From contig NZ_JARXVE010000011.1 of the NCBI RefSeq assembly GCF_029893345.1, positions 124,001-188,000 of the forward strand: 64,000 bases of DNA, read 5' to 3'. This document shows positions 31,781 to 40,779 of this stretch, piece by piece. Within the stretch, counting starts at the first letter, position 1, and each line of letters starts with the position of its first letter. The DNA is from Mycolicibacterium frederiksbergense (GTDB lineage: Bacteria; Actinomycetota; Actinomycetes; Mycobacteriales; Mycobacteriaceae). Under the pieces are notes generated by a model, which worked only from the letters and a program-made list of their open reading frames with translations, searched no databases and was not told where the DNA came from. The translations under genes and the position numbers were made by a program.

Positions 31781-34672
31781 CTAGCCCGTCGGCACCGGAA
31801 TGGCTGCGGTGTCCTCATCTTCGGCGCGCGGACGCGACGACACAGGCTTCCGGAAGTGGTGATCGCCACGCGGATAGACCACCCGCGGCCACCAGAACCA
31901 CCGACCCAGCAGGGTGGCGATCGACGGCATCAACAGCGACCGCACGATCAAGGTGTCCAGCAGCAGGCCGATCGCGATCGTCGCCCCCATCTGGGCCAGC
32001 ACCACCAGATCGCTGCCCAGCATGGCCGCCATGGTCGCGGCGAACACCATGCCTGCCGATGTCACCACGCCACCGGTACCGGCCATCGAGCGGATGATCC
32101 CGGTCTTCAACCCAGCATGGATCTCGTCTTGGAACCGGGATACCAGCAGGAGGTTGTAGTCCGATCCGACCGCCAGCAGGATGATCACCGACATCAACAT
32201 GACCAGCCAGTGCACTGGCATACCGAACAGGTCCTGCCACAGCAGCACCGAGATACCGAACGCCGCCGCGATCGAGCTACCGGCCGTGCCAACGATGACC
32301 AGTGCGGCCACCACGCTTCGGGTCAGGATGAGCATGATCATGAAGATCAGCGTCAATGCCGACACCACCGCGATCATCAGGTCGTAGCGGGCACCGTCAC
32401 TCATGTCCTTATAGGTGGCCGCGACACCGCCGAGATAGATCTTGGCGTCCGACAGCGAGGACATCTTGAGGCCCTCCTGCGCGGCAGTGCGCTCGGCGTT
32501 GACCCGCGCGATGCCCTCCGCTGTCGCTGGATCCGTCTGGTGGGTGATGAACATCCGCGCAGACTTACCGTCGGGTGAGAGGAACATCTTCAGCCCGCGT
32601 TCGAAATCGGGATTCTGGAAGGCCTCCGGGGGCAGGTAGAACAGGTCGTCGTTCTTGGCGTCGTCGAAGCTCTGCCCCATGGCCAGCGCGGTGTCGTTCA
32701 TTGCCTGCATCTGGTCGATCAGCGCCTTCTGCGAGTTGTACGACGCCAGCGACAGGTCCCTGCTGGTTTTCATCGACGCGATCGTCTGCGGAAGGAGTGC
32801 GGTCAATTTCGGCGCCAGGTCGGCCAATTGGTCAGTGTTGAGCTGCACCGATGACGTCTTGTCCGTCAGTTCGTCGATCCCGTCGAGGGCATCGAAGACG
32901 GACCTGGCCGCGGAGCACATGGGAATGTCGAAGCAGTGCGGTTCCCAGTAGAAGTAGTTGCGCATGGGCCGGAACTGGTCATCGAAGTTGGCGATGTTGT
33001 CCCGCATTTTTTTGGTGACTTCGAGGAGCTCCTGCGACTTGGCCGCCGAGTCCTGGGTGAGCTTGGTCTGCAGCAGGGAGAGTCGGTACTGCTCCTCCAG
33101 GATGGAGATCGAGACGTTCGTGGCCTCAACCATTTTGAGCTGGTTCTCCAATTGATCCCGCTGGAACGGCAGGTTCATATTGGTGGTCTGACCCTGGATG
33201 CTGGTCTGGAACGGAATCGAGCTGTGCTGGATGGGAATACCCAACGGCCGGGTGATGCTCTGCACCATCGCGATGCCCTCGGTACGCAGCACATTCTTGG
33301 CGACCCGGTCGAGCACCAACATGTCGGCCGGATTGCGCATGTCGTGGCTGGACTCGACCATCAGGATGTCCGGATTCATCCGGGCCTGACTGAAATGCCG
33401 GTCGGCGGCGGCAAATCCGACATTGACCGGGGCGTCGTCGGGCAAGTAGTAACGATCGTTGTAGGCCGCCTTGAAGCCGGGAATGGCGACCACGCCGATC
33501 AGCACGACGAACGAGCTCGCCACCAGAATCGGTGCGGGCCAACGGACCACCGCGGTGCCGATCTTGCGCCAGAACCTGCCCTTGTCGGGCCGCTTGGCTT
33601 CGAAGAGCCCGACCTTGCTGCCGAGGAAGAGCACCGACGGACCCATGGTGACCGAGGACGCGACGACCACCAGCATGCCGATCGCGACCGGCGCCCCCAT
33701 GGTGCTGAAGTAGGGCAGCCGGGCGAAACTCAGGCAGTAGGTGGCCCCGGCGATGGTCAGGCCGGAACCCACGATGACCGGCGCGACCGACTTGAACGTG
33801 GTGTAGTAGGCGGTTTCTCGGTCCTCCCCCGCGCCGCGCGCCTCCCGATAGCGGCCGAACAGGAAGATGCCGTAGTCGGTGGCGGCCGCGATGGCCAGCA
33901 TCGTGAGGATGTTGCCGGCGAAGGTGGTCAGCCCGAACACATCATGGCTGGCCAGGACCGACACCAGGCCACGCGAGGCCAGCAACCCGACACCGGTCAG
34001 CACCAGCTGAATCAGCGTGGTGATGATCGACCGGTAGACGATCAGCAGCATGATCGCGATCGCGATCAGGGTGAACAGCGTGATCGTGAGGAGGCTGGCG
34101 TTGCCGATGACGTGCATGTCGTGGGTGAGCGCGGCCGGGCCCGCCACGTAGGCCTGCACTCCGGACGGCGCCGGGGTGTCCTCAATGGCCTGACGGACCG
34201 CTTCCACACCTTCGTTGGCCAGCGTCTGCCCTTGCTTCCCGGCCAGATTCACCATCACGTAGGCGGACTTGCCATCGGCGCTCTGCGCCCCGGCCGCCGT
34301 CAAGGTATCGCCCCAGAAATCCTGGATGTGCTGGATGTGTTCCGGGTTTTGCTGCAGCTTGTGAATGATCTCGTCGTAGTACCGGTGCGCATCGGGGCCC
34401 AGCGCACGCTCGCCCTCGACCACGATCATGACCGTGCTGTTGGAATCGAATTCCTGGAAGTTGGCGCCCATCCGCATCATCGCGATCATCGACGGCGCAT
34501 CCTCGGGCGCCATCGGAGCCGAGTGCTCCTCGCCGACGACCTCCAGCTGCGGTGCGATCACGTTGACGACGACGGCGAACGCCAGCCAGAACAGGATGAC
34601 CGGCAGCGCCAACACCCGCAGACTGTGGGCGATGAACGGTTTCTTGGCTTGAGTATGAGCGGGTTTCGTCAT
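31781..34672 (-). CDS. mmpL: MmpL family RND transporter (MmpL4/5-type)
   Basis: A 963-residue inner-membrane exporter of lipids or siderophores, driven by protons. It has 11-12 membrane segments, two periplasmic porter domains and a coiled-coil insertion in the second one (about 490-680) with a C-x5-C pair (CFDIPMC), as in MmpL4/MmpL5. The proton-relay Asp-Tyr pairs are D266-Y267 (ATDYGIF) and D838-Y839 (GSDYNLL). The ATG overlaps the mmpS stop by 4 nt. The C-terminal tail EDEDTAAIPVPTG is echoed in the second MmpL (ENTAPIPVTTA). The substrate is unknown. Confidence 0.93.
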   Translation of the reverse strand: MTKPAHTQAKKPFIAHSLRVLALPVILFWLAFAVVVNVIAPQLEVVGEEHSAPMAPEDAPSMIAMMRMGANFQEFDSNSTVMIVVEGERALGPDAHRYYDEIIHKLQQNPEHIQHIQDFWGDTLTAAGAQSADGKSAYVMVNLAGKQGQTLANEGVEAVRQAIEDTPAPSGVQAYVAGPAALTHDMHVIGNASLLTITLFTLIAIAIMLLIVYRSIITTLIQLVLTGVGLLASRGLVSVLASHDVFGLTTFAGNILTMLAIAAATDYGIFLFGRYREARGAGEDRETAYYTTFKSVAPVIVGSGLTIAGATYCLSFARLPYFSTMGAPVAIGMLVVVASSVTMGPSVLFLGSKVGLFEAKRPDKGRFWRKIGTAVVRWPAPILVASSFVVLIGVVAIPGFKAAYNDRYYLPDDAPVNVGFAAADRHFSQARMNPDILMVESSHDMRNPADMLVLDRVAKNVLRTEGIAMVQSITRPLGIPIQHSSIPFQTSIQGQTTNMNLPFQRDQLENQLKMVEATNVSISILEEQYRLSLLQTKLTQDSAAKSQELLEVTKKMRDNIANFDDQFRPMRNYFYWEPHCFDIPMCSAARSVFDALDGIDELTDKTSSVQLNTDQLADLAPKLTALLPQTIASMKTSRDLSLASYNSQKALIDQMQAMNDTALAMGQSFDDAKNDDLFYLPPEAFQNPDFERGLKMFLSPDGKSARMFITHQTDPATAEGIARVNAERTAAQEGLKMSSLSDAKIYLGGVAATYKDMSDGARYDLMIAVVSALTLIFMIMLILTRSVVAALVIVGTAGSSIAAAFGISVLLWQDLFGMPVHWLVMLMSVIILLAVGSDYNLLLVSRFQDEIHAGLKTGIIRSMAGTGGVVTSAGMVFAATMAAMLGSDLVVLAQMGATIAIGLLLDTLIVRSLLMPSIATLLGRWFWWPRVVYPRGDHHFRKPVSSRPRAEDEDTAAIPVPTG

Positions 34673-35115
34673 GCCGACTTCACCAGGCAGTAGGTCTGGG
34701 CGTTGACCCCATTGGCTGTCTTCTCCTCACGGACTATTCCGTTGACGGTGACCCGGCACCCGATTTGATCGCTGTCGCTTTGCGCCATCAGATTGGCGCT
34801 GACCGTCGGCAACGTCGTGGACACCGTCACCGACCAGGGCAGCGGAGCGGTGACGTAGTGCACGTTGGCATCCGCATCGAAGTAGCTGATCTGCCCGGTA
34901 CTCCCCGGTGGGCCGTACACGTCGTAAACCATGACCTTCGGATTGAACTGGACGATCTCGATACCGGCCCCGGCGTTTGCGTTGAGGTCCTCGGAGCCGA
35001 ACATCCGGTGCAGACGCGAGACAACCAGGCCCGAGATTGCCAAGACGACCACCAGAACCAACGGGATCCACGCCCGCTTGAACAGGCGGGCAATCGAATT
35101 GACCAGCACCGGCAC
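34669..35115 (-). CDS. mmpS: MmpS membrane accessory protein
   Basis: The 148-residue partner of the downstream MmpL. One N-terminal membrane helix (AWIPLVLVVVLAISGLVVS) anchors a periplasmic beta-sandwich domain with the family features VMVYDVYGPPGSTGQISYFD, PWSVTVSTTLPTVSANLMAQ and C-terminal cysteines in GCRVTVNG and TYCLVKSA. MmpS proteins help MmpL4/5 exporters assemble or move substrate. No regulator gene is adjacent, but its promoter region shares a GCTATGTA word with that of the divergent sigma gene. Confidence 0.92.
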   Translation of the reverse strand: MPVLVNSIARLFKRAWIPLVLVVVLAISGLVVSRLHRMFGSEDLNANAGAGIEIVQFNPKVMVYDVYGPPGSTGQISYFDADANVHYVTAPLPWSVTVSTTLPTVSANLMAQSDSDQIGCRVTVNGIVREEKTANGVNAQTYCLVKSA

Positions 35116-35305
35116 CTCCCGACAGGCAGCCGATCCACTCGGCGAATTAGTTCGACTAGCTATGTACAGCGGGGAGGAACTTTACACACGTTCACGCCCG
35201 AGCGCAGCCCCCGGGTAGTTTCCTGTGAGCTTCCTGGATGCCCGCAAACGCGTTGAGCATCACACGCAACCGGTTGGATTTCGGCTATTCGAATGCCCTA
35301 CACTG

Positions 35306-35326
35306 ATACATAGATATGCTATGTAT
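35306..35326. promoter_or_regulatory. Inverted repeat upstream of the SigH-like gene
   Basis: ATACATAG-ATATG-CTATGTAT has perfect 8-bp arms around a 5-nt spacer and lies 16 nt before the likely ATG of the sigma gene. The word GCTATGTA recurs at 35159-35166 near the mmpS promoter. A dimeric regulator acting on the divergent pair is possible; a promoter -10 region may also lie here. Confidence 0.5.
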
Positions 35327-35342
35327 TGATCCGGAAGTTGAA

Positions 35343-35951
35343 ATGACCGACAGGGCTGCACGGTTCGTTGCCGAGGCGCTGCCCCACCTCGAACAGATCC
35401 AGCGCGGCGCACGCCGAGTCACAACCAGCAAGTACGACGCCGAGGATCTGGTTCAGGAGACACTCCTCAAGGCCTACAGCGGATTTCACACCTACCGACC
35501 AGACTCGAACATTCGGGCCTGGCTCTTTCGCATCATGTACAACACCTGGACTGCCGGCTACCGCTCCCGGCAGCGGCGCCCGAATGAGGTGCTGTGCGAC
35601 GAGTTCAACGACTGGCAGCTATCCGCCGAACAGAACCACACCTCGACCGGCCTGCGGTCCGCGGAAATCGAAGCACTGGAAAGGATGCAGGACGACGCAA
35701 TCGTCCACGCACTCAACGCCATCCCCCCGGCAAACCGACTGACCGTGTTCTTCGCCGATGTCGAGGGTTATCAGTACCGTGAGATCGCCTCCCTGATGGA
35801 CACTCCCATCGGCACGGTGATGTCCCGATTGCATCGCGGGCGCAGCCGACTTCGCGAACTACTCTCCGACGTCGCGGCCGAGCGCGGGATCGGCCGTGCC
35901 GATCGATCCGCTATCCAGCGCGGCGATTCCCTGCAGGCAGTGGCGGTTTAG
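35343..35951 (+). CDS. ECF RNA polymerase sigma factor, SigH-like
   Basis: A 202-residue ECF sigma factor. Region 2 has [20 protein letters not shown] and IRAWLFRIMYNTW; region 4 has GYQYREIASLMDTPIGTVMS and RLHRGRSRLRELL. The middle segment DWQLSAEQNHTSTGLRSAEI closely resembles mycobacterial SigH as I recall it. ATG 35343 gives the family-like N-terminus. SigH normally has a redox-sensing anti-sigma (RshA, HxxxCxxC) right downstream; here only 16 nt separate it from the opposing sigma gene, so no partner exists at this site. Confidence 0.9.
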   Translation: MTDRAARFVAEALPHLEQIQRGARRVTTSKYDAEDLVQETLLKAYSGFHTYRPDSNIRAWLFRIMYNTWTAGYRSRQRRPNEVLCDEFNDWQLSAEQNHTSTGLRSAEIEALERMQDDAIVHALNAIPPANRLTVFFADVEGYQYREIASLMDTPIGTVMSRLHRGRSRLRELLSDVAAERGIGRADRSAIQRGDSLQAVAV

Positions 35952-35967
35952 TGCTAACCCTGGCCAA

Positions 35968-36585
35968 TCATGCTGCAGCACCGGCGTTTCGGTGACGCCT
36001 CGAATAGCCTCGCGCGACGGCAACCTCGGCGAGTAGCTCGCGCAGGTTGCGACGCCCGCGATGCAATCGGGACATCACCGTTCCCACCGGTATGTTCAGG
36101 ATCTCGGCGATCTCCTTGTATTGGAACCCCGCAACATCGGCGTAGTAGATGACAATTCGCTGGAACTCCGGCAGTGCCGCCAGCGCCTGCCTGACCTCGT
36201 CGTCCCCCATCGATTCGAGCGCGGCGAGCTCGGCCGAAGCCAGCTCGGCCGACGAACGCTTGGCCACTGCCGCCAGTTGCGCATCGCTGATGGTTTCGGC
36301 GATGACCTCGTTGGGTCGCCGCTGTGCCGTTCGGTAGGAATTGATCCAGGTGTTGGTCAGGATCCGATACAGCCAGGCTCTGATGTTCGTGCCGTCCCGG
36401 TATGTGTGAAAACTGCTGTACGCCTTGACGATTGTTTCCTGAACCAGGTCTTCGGCATCGACAGCGTTGCGGGTGTACCGGCACGCGGCCGCGTAAAGCT
36501 GGTCCACCAGCGGCAGCGCATCACGGACGAACCGATCCTGCAGATCGCCGTCCGCGCGCTCGACGACATCGACAACTGATGGCAT
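35968..36585 (-). CDS. ECF RNA polymerase sigma factor, SigH-like paralogue
   Basis: A 205-residue ECF sigma factor of the same SigH-like group as its neighbour. [20 protein letters not shown] and [20 protein letters not shown] form region 2; [20 protein letters not shown] and [17 protein letters not shown] form region 4. It is convergent with the other sigma gene, with 16 nt between stops. No anti-sigma gene follows or precedes it. SigH paralogue expansion is known in fast-growing mycobacteria, so these are likely alternative stress sigma factors. Confidence 0.9.
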   Translation of the reverse strand: MPSVVDVVERADGDLQDRFVRDALPLVDQLYAAACRYTRNAVDAEDLVQETIVKAYSSFHTYRDGTNIRAWLYRILTNTWINSYRTAQRRPNEVIAETISDAQLAAVAKRSSAELASAELAALESMGDDEVRQALAALPEFQRIVIYYADVAGFQYKEIAEILNIPVGTVMSRLHRGRRNLRELLAEVAVARGYSRRHRNAGAAA

Positions 36586-36822
36586 GACCCCACTCCCCGC
36601 CTCTGATAGATCCGTGTCGGTACGCCCGCAAACCGAAACCTAGTCCGATCCACGAGGCCCTCCAATGGGGTTAACCCCCAAGCCTCAGCGGGTTTCCCAT
36701 ACCAGCATCACACCTCAACCGGGCTTGAGGTCAAGCGATTTTCGGTCGGCAGGACCGTGTGGCCCGCGCACTGCCGGGTACTGCAACGCACGCGCAGCGC
36801 GCCCACCTTAGGCTCATCGGCT

Positions 36823-38235
36823 ATGAATCGACTCGATCGCTTTTTCGAGATCTCGGCCCGCGGATCCACGATCTCCTCCGAGGTCCGCGGTGGCGTGGTC
36901 ACCTTCATCGCGATGGCCTACATCATCGTGCTGAACCCGGTCATCCTGTCCGGCTCACCCGACGTCGCGGGTAACAAGCTCCAGTTCGCACAGGTATCGG
37001 CCACTACCGCACTCGCCGCTGGTGTGATGACGATCCTGTTCGGTTTCATCGCGCGGCTGCCGTTCGCGTTCGCCGCGGGTCTGGGCATCAACTCGTTCCT
37101 GGCCACCACGGTGGTCGGCACGGTCACCTGGCCCGAGGCGATGGGTCTGGTGGTGATCAACGGCCTGCTCATCGTGGCGCTGGCGGCCAGCGGGCTGCGC
37201 CGCCTGGTGTTCGATGCGGTCCCCATGCAGCTCAAACTGGCGATCACCGCGGGCATCGGGCTGTTCATCTTGTTCATCGGTCTGGTGGACGCCGGATTCG
37301 TCGGCGCGACCGGTTTGCCCTCTCCCCCGGTCGGACTCGGCACCGGCGGAGTCGGCTCGATCAACACCGTGCCCACGGTCGTCTTCGTGTTCACCCTGCT
37401 GACCACCGGCATCCTGGTGGCCCGCAAGGTGCGGGGCGGCATCCTGATCGGCCTGGTCGCGGGCACCTTGATCGCAGTAATCGTCGAGGCGATCTGGCAT
37501 CTCGGGTCGGCGGTGGACAAGCCCGGCGGTTGGGGCCTGTCGGTACCGGCGCTGTCGGGCTCACCGTTCGCACTGCCCGACCTGTCACTGGTCGGCGATG
37601 TCAGCCTGGGCAGCTTCAGCCGCATCGGTGCGCTGGCCGCGATCATGCTGGTGTTCACGCTGGTGTTCGCGAATTTCTTCGACGCGATGGGCACCATGAC
37701 CGGGCTGTCTCGCGAGGCCGGGCTGGCCGATGCCCAAGGCAACTTCCCGCGACTGCCCGCCGCCTTGATCGTCGAAGGTGCGGGCGCCGTGGTCGGCGGA
37801 TCCTCATCGGCGTCGTCGAACACCGTCTTCATCGAATCGGGCGCCGGCATCGAGGAGGGTGCCCGCACCGGATTCGCCAACCTGATCACCGGTGTGCTGT
37901 TCCTGGCCGCCATGTTCGTCTCACCACTGGCCTCGATAGTGCCCACCGAAGTGGCCGCGGCTGCCCTGGTGATCGTCGGAGCGATGATGGTGTCGCACCT
38001 GCGCCACATCGACATCTCGGAATTCTCGGTGGCCCTGCCCGTGGTGCTGACGGTGGCAACCATGGCATTCAGCTATTCGATCGCCAACGGCATCGGCGTC
38101 GGCTTCGTGGCCTGGGTGGTGCTGCGATCGGCCGCGGGCAAGGCCCGCGAAATCAGCCCGCTGTTGTGGATCGTGTCCGCCGGCTTCGTCCTGTACTTCG
38201 CGCGGGGCTGGATCGAGTCACTCATCGGTATGTGA
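36823..38235 (+). CDS. NCS2 family purine-type permease (AzgA-like)
   Basis: A 470-residue membrane transporter with 13-14 hydrophobic segments. EVRGGVVTFIAMAYIIVLNP, FAFAAGLGINSFLA, FVFTLVFANFFDAMGTMTGL and SNTVFIESGAGIEEGARTGF match the AzgA/GhxP subgroup, which imports adenine, guanine or hypoxanthine with protons. ATG 36823 fits the family N-terminus (MNRLDRFFEI). The DUF808 gene follows 35 nt downstream and may be co-transcribed. No purine enzyme gene is nearby. Confidence 0.88.
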   Translation: MNRLDRFFEISARGSTISSEVRGGVVTFIAMAYIIVLNPVILSGSPDVAGNKLQFAQVSATTALAAGVMTILFGFIARLPFAFAAGLGINSFLATTVVGTVTWPEAMGLVVINGLLIVALAASGLRRLVFDAVPMQLKLAITAGIGLFILFIGLVDAGFVGATGLPSPPVGLGTGGVGSINTVPTVVFVFTLLTTGILVARKVRGGILIGLVAGTLIAVIVEAIWHLGSAVDKPGGWGLSVPALSGSPFALPDLSLVGDVSLGSFSRIGALAAIMLVFTLVFANFFDAMGTMTGLSREAGLADAQGNFPRLPAALIVEGAGAVVGGSSSASSNTVFIESGAGIEEGARTGFANLITGVLFLAAMFVSPLASIVPTEVAAAALVIVGAMMVSHLRHIDISEFSVALPVVLTVATMAFSYSIANGIGVGFVAWVVLRSAAGKAREISPLLWIVSAGFVLYFARGWIESLIGM

Positions 38236-38270
38236 GGGCCGGTAGCCTTCATTCACATGGGAATCACCGA

Positions 38271-39239
38271 ATGAGCGCTGGCCTGTTCGGTCTGCTCGAC
38301 GATATTGCGGCACTGGCCCGGTTGGCGGCGGCCTCGATCGACGACATCGGCGCCGCGACCGGGAAGGCGACCGCCAAGGCCGCCGGCGTGGTGATCGACG
38401 ACACCGCGGTGACGCCGCAGTACGTGCACGGCATCACCGCCGACCGCGAGCTGCCCGTCATCAAGCGCATCGCGATCGGTTCGCTGCGCAACAAGATCGT
38501 ATTCATTCTGCCTGCGGCGTTGCTGCTCAGCCAGTTTGCGCCGTGGTTGCTGACACCGATCCTGATGCTGGGTGCGACTTACCTCTGTTTTGAGGGTGCC
38601 GAGAAGGTTTGGGGCTGGTTCGGCAAGCACGACGGGCACGACGGGCACGACGGCCATGCCACACCCGCCGCGGCCTCCGGCGGGGACACCGAGAAGTACA
38701 TGGTGACGGGTGCGATCCGCACCGACTTCATCCTGTCCGCCGAGATCATGGTGATCGCGCTCAACGAGGTCGCCCATCAGTCGTTCCTGCCCCGGCTGAT
38801 CATCCTGGTGATCGTCGCGCTGGTCATCACCGCTGCGGTCTACGGCGTCGTCGCGGGCATAGTCAAGATGGACGACATCGGCCTGCGCCTGGCTCAGCTC
38901 AAGTCACGTTTCGCACAGAAGATCGGCCGCGGTCTGGTGTCCGGGATGCCCAAGCTGCTCTCCGCGCTCTCGATCATCGGCACCATCGCGATGCTGTGGG
39001 TCGGCGGCCACATCCTGCTGGCCGGGACGGACACCCTGGGTTGGCACACGCTCTACGGTCTCGTCCACCACGCCGAGGAATGGGTGCATCACGCCGTCCA
39101 GGGCGTGGGCGCCGTACTGGCGTGGCTGACCAATACCGCGGCTTCGGCGGTCATCGGATTGACCGTGGGCGCGGTCGTGGTGGCGATCATGCACGTGTTG
39201 CCGTTCGGCAAGAAAGACAAGCACGAAGCCACGCCCTGA
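38271..39239 (+). CDS. DUF808 (YedI-like) inner membrane protein with an HDG repeat
   Basis: A 322-residue multi-pass membrane protein. MSAGLFGLLDDIAALARLAA, IDDIGAATGKATAKAAGVVI, DDTAVTPQYVHG and RELPVIKRIAIGSLRNKIVF are the DUF808 signature. Its function is unknown. Between the first membrane segments it carries HDGHDGHDGH (residues 120-129), encoded by three copies of a 9-bp repeat (38628-38654), which could bind metal. Other His residues cluster near the C-terminus (VHHAEEWVHHAV). Confidence 0.85.
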   Translation: MSAGLFGLLDDIAALARLAAASIDDIGAATGKATAKAAGVVIDDTAVTPQYVHGITADRELPVIKRIAIGSLRNKIVFILPAALLLSQFAPWLLTPILMLGATYLCFEGAEKVWGWFGKHDGHDGHDGHATPAAASGGDTEKYMVTGAIRTDFILSAEIMVIALNEVAHQSFLPRLIILVIVALVITAAVYGVVAGIVKMDDIGLRLAQLKSRFAQKIGRGLVSGMPKLLSALSIIGTIAMLWVGGHILLAGTDTLGWHTLYGLVHHAEEWVHHAVQGVGAVLAWLTNTAASAVIGLTVGAVVVAIMHVLPFGKKDKHEATP

Positions 39240-39573
39240 TGCGTGTCTACGGCTCGGCGCCTGCTTCCACACCCCTTCGAGCACTTCGTGGACGCCCCAT
39301 TCTGCAATCACTGCCTTGGAACCGGAACGCCTTCTGCCGAAACCCTTTTCCACACACACGTCGACCGTCTGACAATGTCACGGCGAATGGTCGTGCCCGG
39401 TAGCTCCGCCGAGCTGAAATCTCATTCCGGTCGTGTCAGTCGACGGTCCGCCGCCCGTTACGCTGGAAATTCCACGGGCAAACATTTTTGGGCGCTCCGC
39501 ATATACACGTGCCATACTGAGCCTGGACGTTTTTGGTACGTCCGGTCTTGATCAATGAGAGAAGCAAAAAAAT
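39240..39573 (+). promoter_or_regulatory. Long region upstream of the cold-shock gene
   Basis: This 334-bp stretch has no credible gene. Its last about 100 nt before the csp gene are AT-richer and contain a weak hairpin (GGACG / CGTCC near 39526-39544) and an A-rich leader (GAGAAGCAAAAAAAT) with the GAGAAG ribosome-binding site. Long structured leaders are common for cold-shock genes, but I cannot fix a transcription start. Confidence 0.4.
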
Positions 39574-39777
39574 ATGACACAGGGAACTGTGAAATGGTTC
39601 AACGGCGAGAAGGGCTTCGGCTTCATCGCTCCTGATGGCGGCGCCGCGGACGTCTTCGTTCACTACTCCGAGATCACCGGCGGCGGTTTTCGGTCGCTCG
39701 AAGAGAACCAGCGTGTCGAGTTCGAGATCACCCAGGGGGCCAAGGGCCCGCAGGCAGTTGGAGTCAAGGCGATCTGA
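39574..39777 (+). CDS. cspA: Cold-shock domain protein, CspA type
   Basis: A 67-residue single-domain nucleic-acid-binding protein. [20 protein letters not shown] contains RNP1 (KGFGFI), and VFVHYSEI is RNP2. Length and sequence agree closely with mycobacterial CspA as I recall it. It binds single-stranded RNA or DNA and acts as an RNA chaperone. It is monocistronic: a long leader precedes it and a strong terminator follows 18 nt after the stop. Confidence 0.93.
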   Translation: MTQGTVKWFNGEKGFGFIAPDGGAADVFVHYSEITGGGFRSLEENQRVEFEITQGAKGPQAVGVKAI

Positions 39778-39795
39778 CCGCCTCAAGACCTGATT

Positions 39796-39834
39796 ATGGG
39801 CTGGTACGGATTAGTTCCGTACCAGCCCATTTTC
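39796..39834 (+). terminator. Rho-independent terminator of the cold-shock gene
   Basis: The arm ATGGGCTGGTACGGA (39796-39810), a TTAGT loop and the exact complement TCCGTACCAGCCCAT (39816-39830) are followed by TTTC. The perfect 15-bp stem plus U-rich tail is an unusually canonical terminator for this genome. Confidence 0.9.
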
Positions 39835-39865
39835 ATGTCACGCGGGTGTTTGGAGTGTTCGCGTC

Positions 39866-40729
39866 TTGGAGATAGTGCTTCGGCGACATCGGGCTCTGTT
39901 GAACCGGCTGCTGCCGGATGCCGAACCGGAGGAACTCACTGTCCGCGAGGGGCAATTCCATGTGGTGGTGATCGGCCCGGGCCGTGTCGTGTGCCTGCCT
40001 CGCACCGAGGCGGCAGCGGCCCGGCTGCCGCGGCGAGCAGCCATTCTGCGTGTCCTCGCCGGGTTCGACCTCGGTTTCCGTACGCCGGATCCGCTGGTGG
40101 AAGGCGGCGCGGACGGCGACGATGAGTCACCTTTCCTAGTGCTGAGCCGTGTTCCCGGAACACCATTGCCAGCTGACGTACTTGATGATTCCCAGGTGGC
40201 CGACGCGGTCGCAGGCCAGTATGTCGGTCTGCTGACCGGTCTGGCCAGAGCCGGCGCCAACGACAAAGTGCGAGCGGCACTGCCGGCACCGGAAGAACGG
40301 TGGCGGCGATTCGCAGCGGATGTCCGCGCCGAGCTGTTCGGGCTGATGTCCGCCGATGGGCGCCGACGGGCCCAAAGGGAACTCGTCGCACTCGACGACC
40401 TTCCTGGCCTCACCGCGGCCGTGGTGCACGGTGACCTCGGCCCCGAGAACGTCCTGTGGGAAAGCCACGGCGGGCTACCGCGCCTGAGCGGAGTGGTCGA
40501 CTGGGACGAAGTCACCCTCGGTGACCCCGCCGAAGACCTCGCGGCCATCGGTGCCGGCTACGGCGAGGGCCTATTGAGGCACATACTGACACTGGGCGGC
40601 TGGGCGGACCACGAAACGACCACCCGCATCGCCACAATCAGCGGAACCTTCGCCCTGCAGCAGGCCCTCGCCGCATACCGGGACGGTGACGAGGAGGAGT
40701 TGGCAGACGGCCTGGTGGGGTACCGCTGA
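39866..40729 (+). CDS. APH-fold aminoglycoside/choline phosphotransferase family protein
   Basis: A 287-residue small-molecule kinase of the phosphotransferase (APH) family. The catalytic loop is VVHGDLGPENVLW, and the metal-binding loop is GVVDWDEVTLGDPAEDLA; both are intact. The substrate could be an antibiotic, sugar or amino alcohol. The TTG start at 39866 is supported by GGAG about 10 nt upstream and by the family-like N-terminus. It begins 31 nt after the csp terminator, so it must have its own promoter or rely on read-through. Confidence 0.8.
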   Translation: MEIVLRRHRALLNRLLPDAEPEELTVREGQFHVVVIGPGRVVCLPRTEAAAARLPRRAAILRVLAGFDLGFRTPDPLVEGGADGDDESPFLVLSRVPGTPLPADVLDDSQVADAVAGQYVGLLTGLARAGANDKVRAALPAPEERWRRFAADVRAELFGLMSADGRRRAQRELVALDDLPGLTAAVVHGDLGPENVLWESHGGLPRLSGVVDWDEVTLGDPAEDLAAIGAGYGEGLLRHILTLGGWADHETTTRIATISGTFALQQALAAYRDGDEEELADGLVGYR

Positions 40730-40740
40730 ATGGGCTCGCT

Positions 40741-40758
40741 CCTCCGTCCCGCCGGAGG
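40741..40758. terminator. Weak bidirectional hairpin between convergent genes
   Basis: CCTCCG and CGGAGG (40741-40746 and 40753-40758) form a 6-bp GC stem between the ends of the APH-fold kinase gene and the TetR gene. It is the only terminator-like structure there. Confidence 0.35.
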
Positions 40759-40779
40759 GCTCGGCCGCCGTGTCAGTGT

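Noticed and set aside
32936-34693. 585-codon open frame antisense to the first mmpL
   Set aside because: The composition is shadow-like (Asp/His/Arg/Gly-rich) and the mmpL gene on the other strand is unambiguous.
35101-35236. SigH-type promoter GGAAC...GTT upstream of mmpS
   Set aside because: GGAAC and GTT are present near 35176-35191, but the spacing is about 9 bp instead of the 16-18 bp such promoters need.
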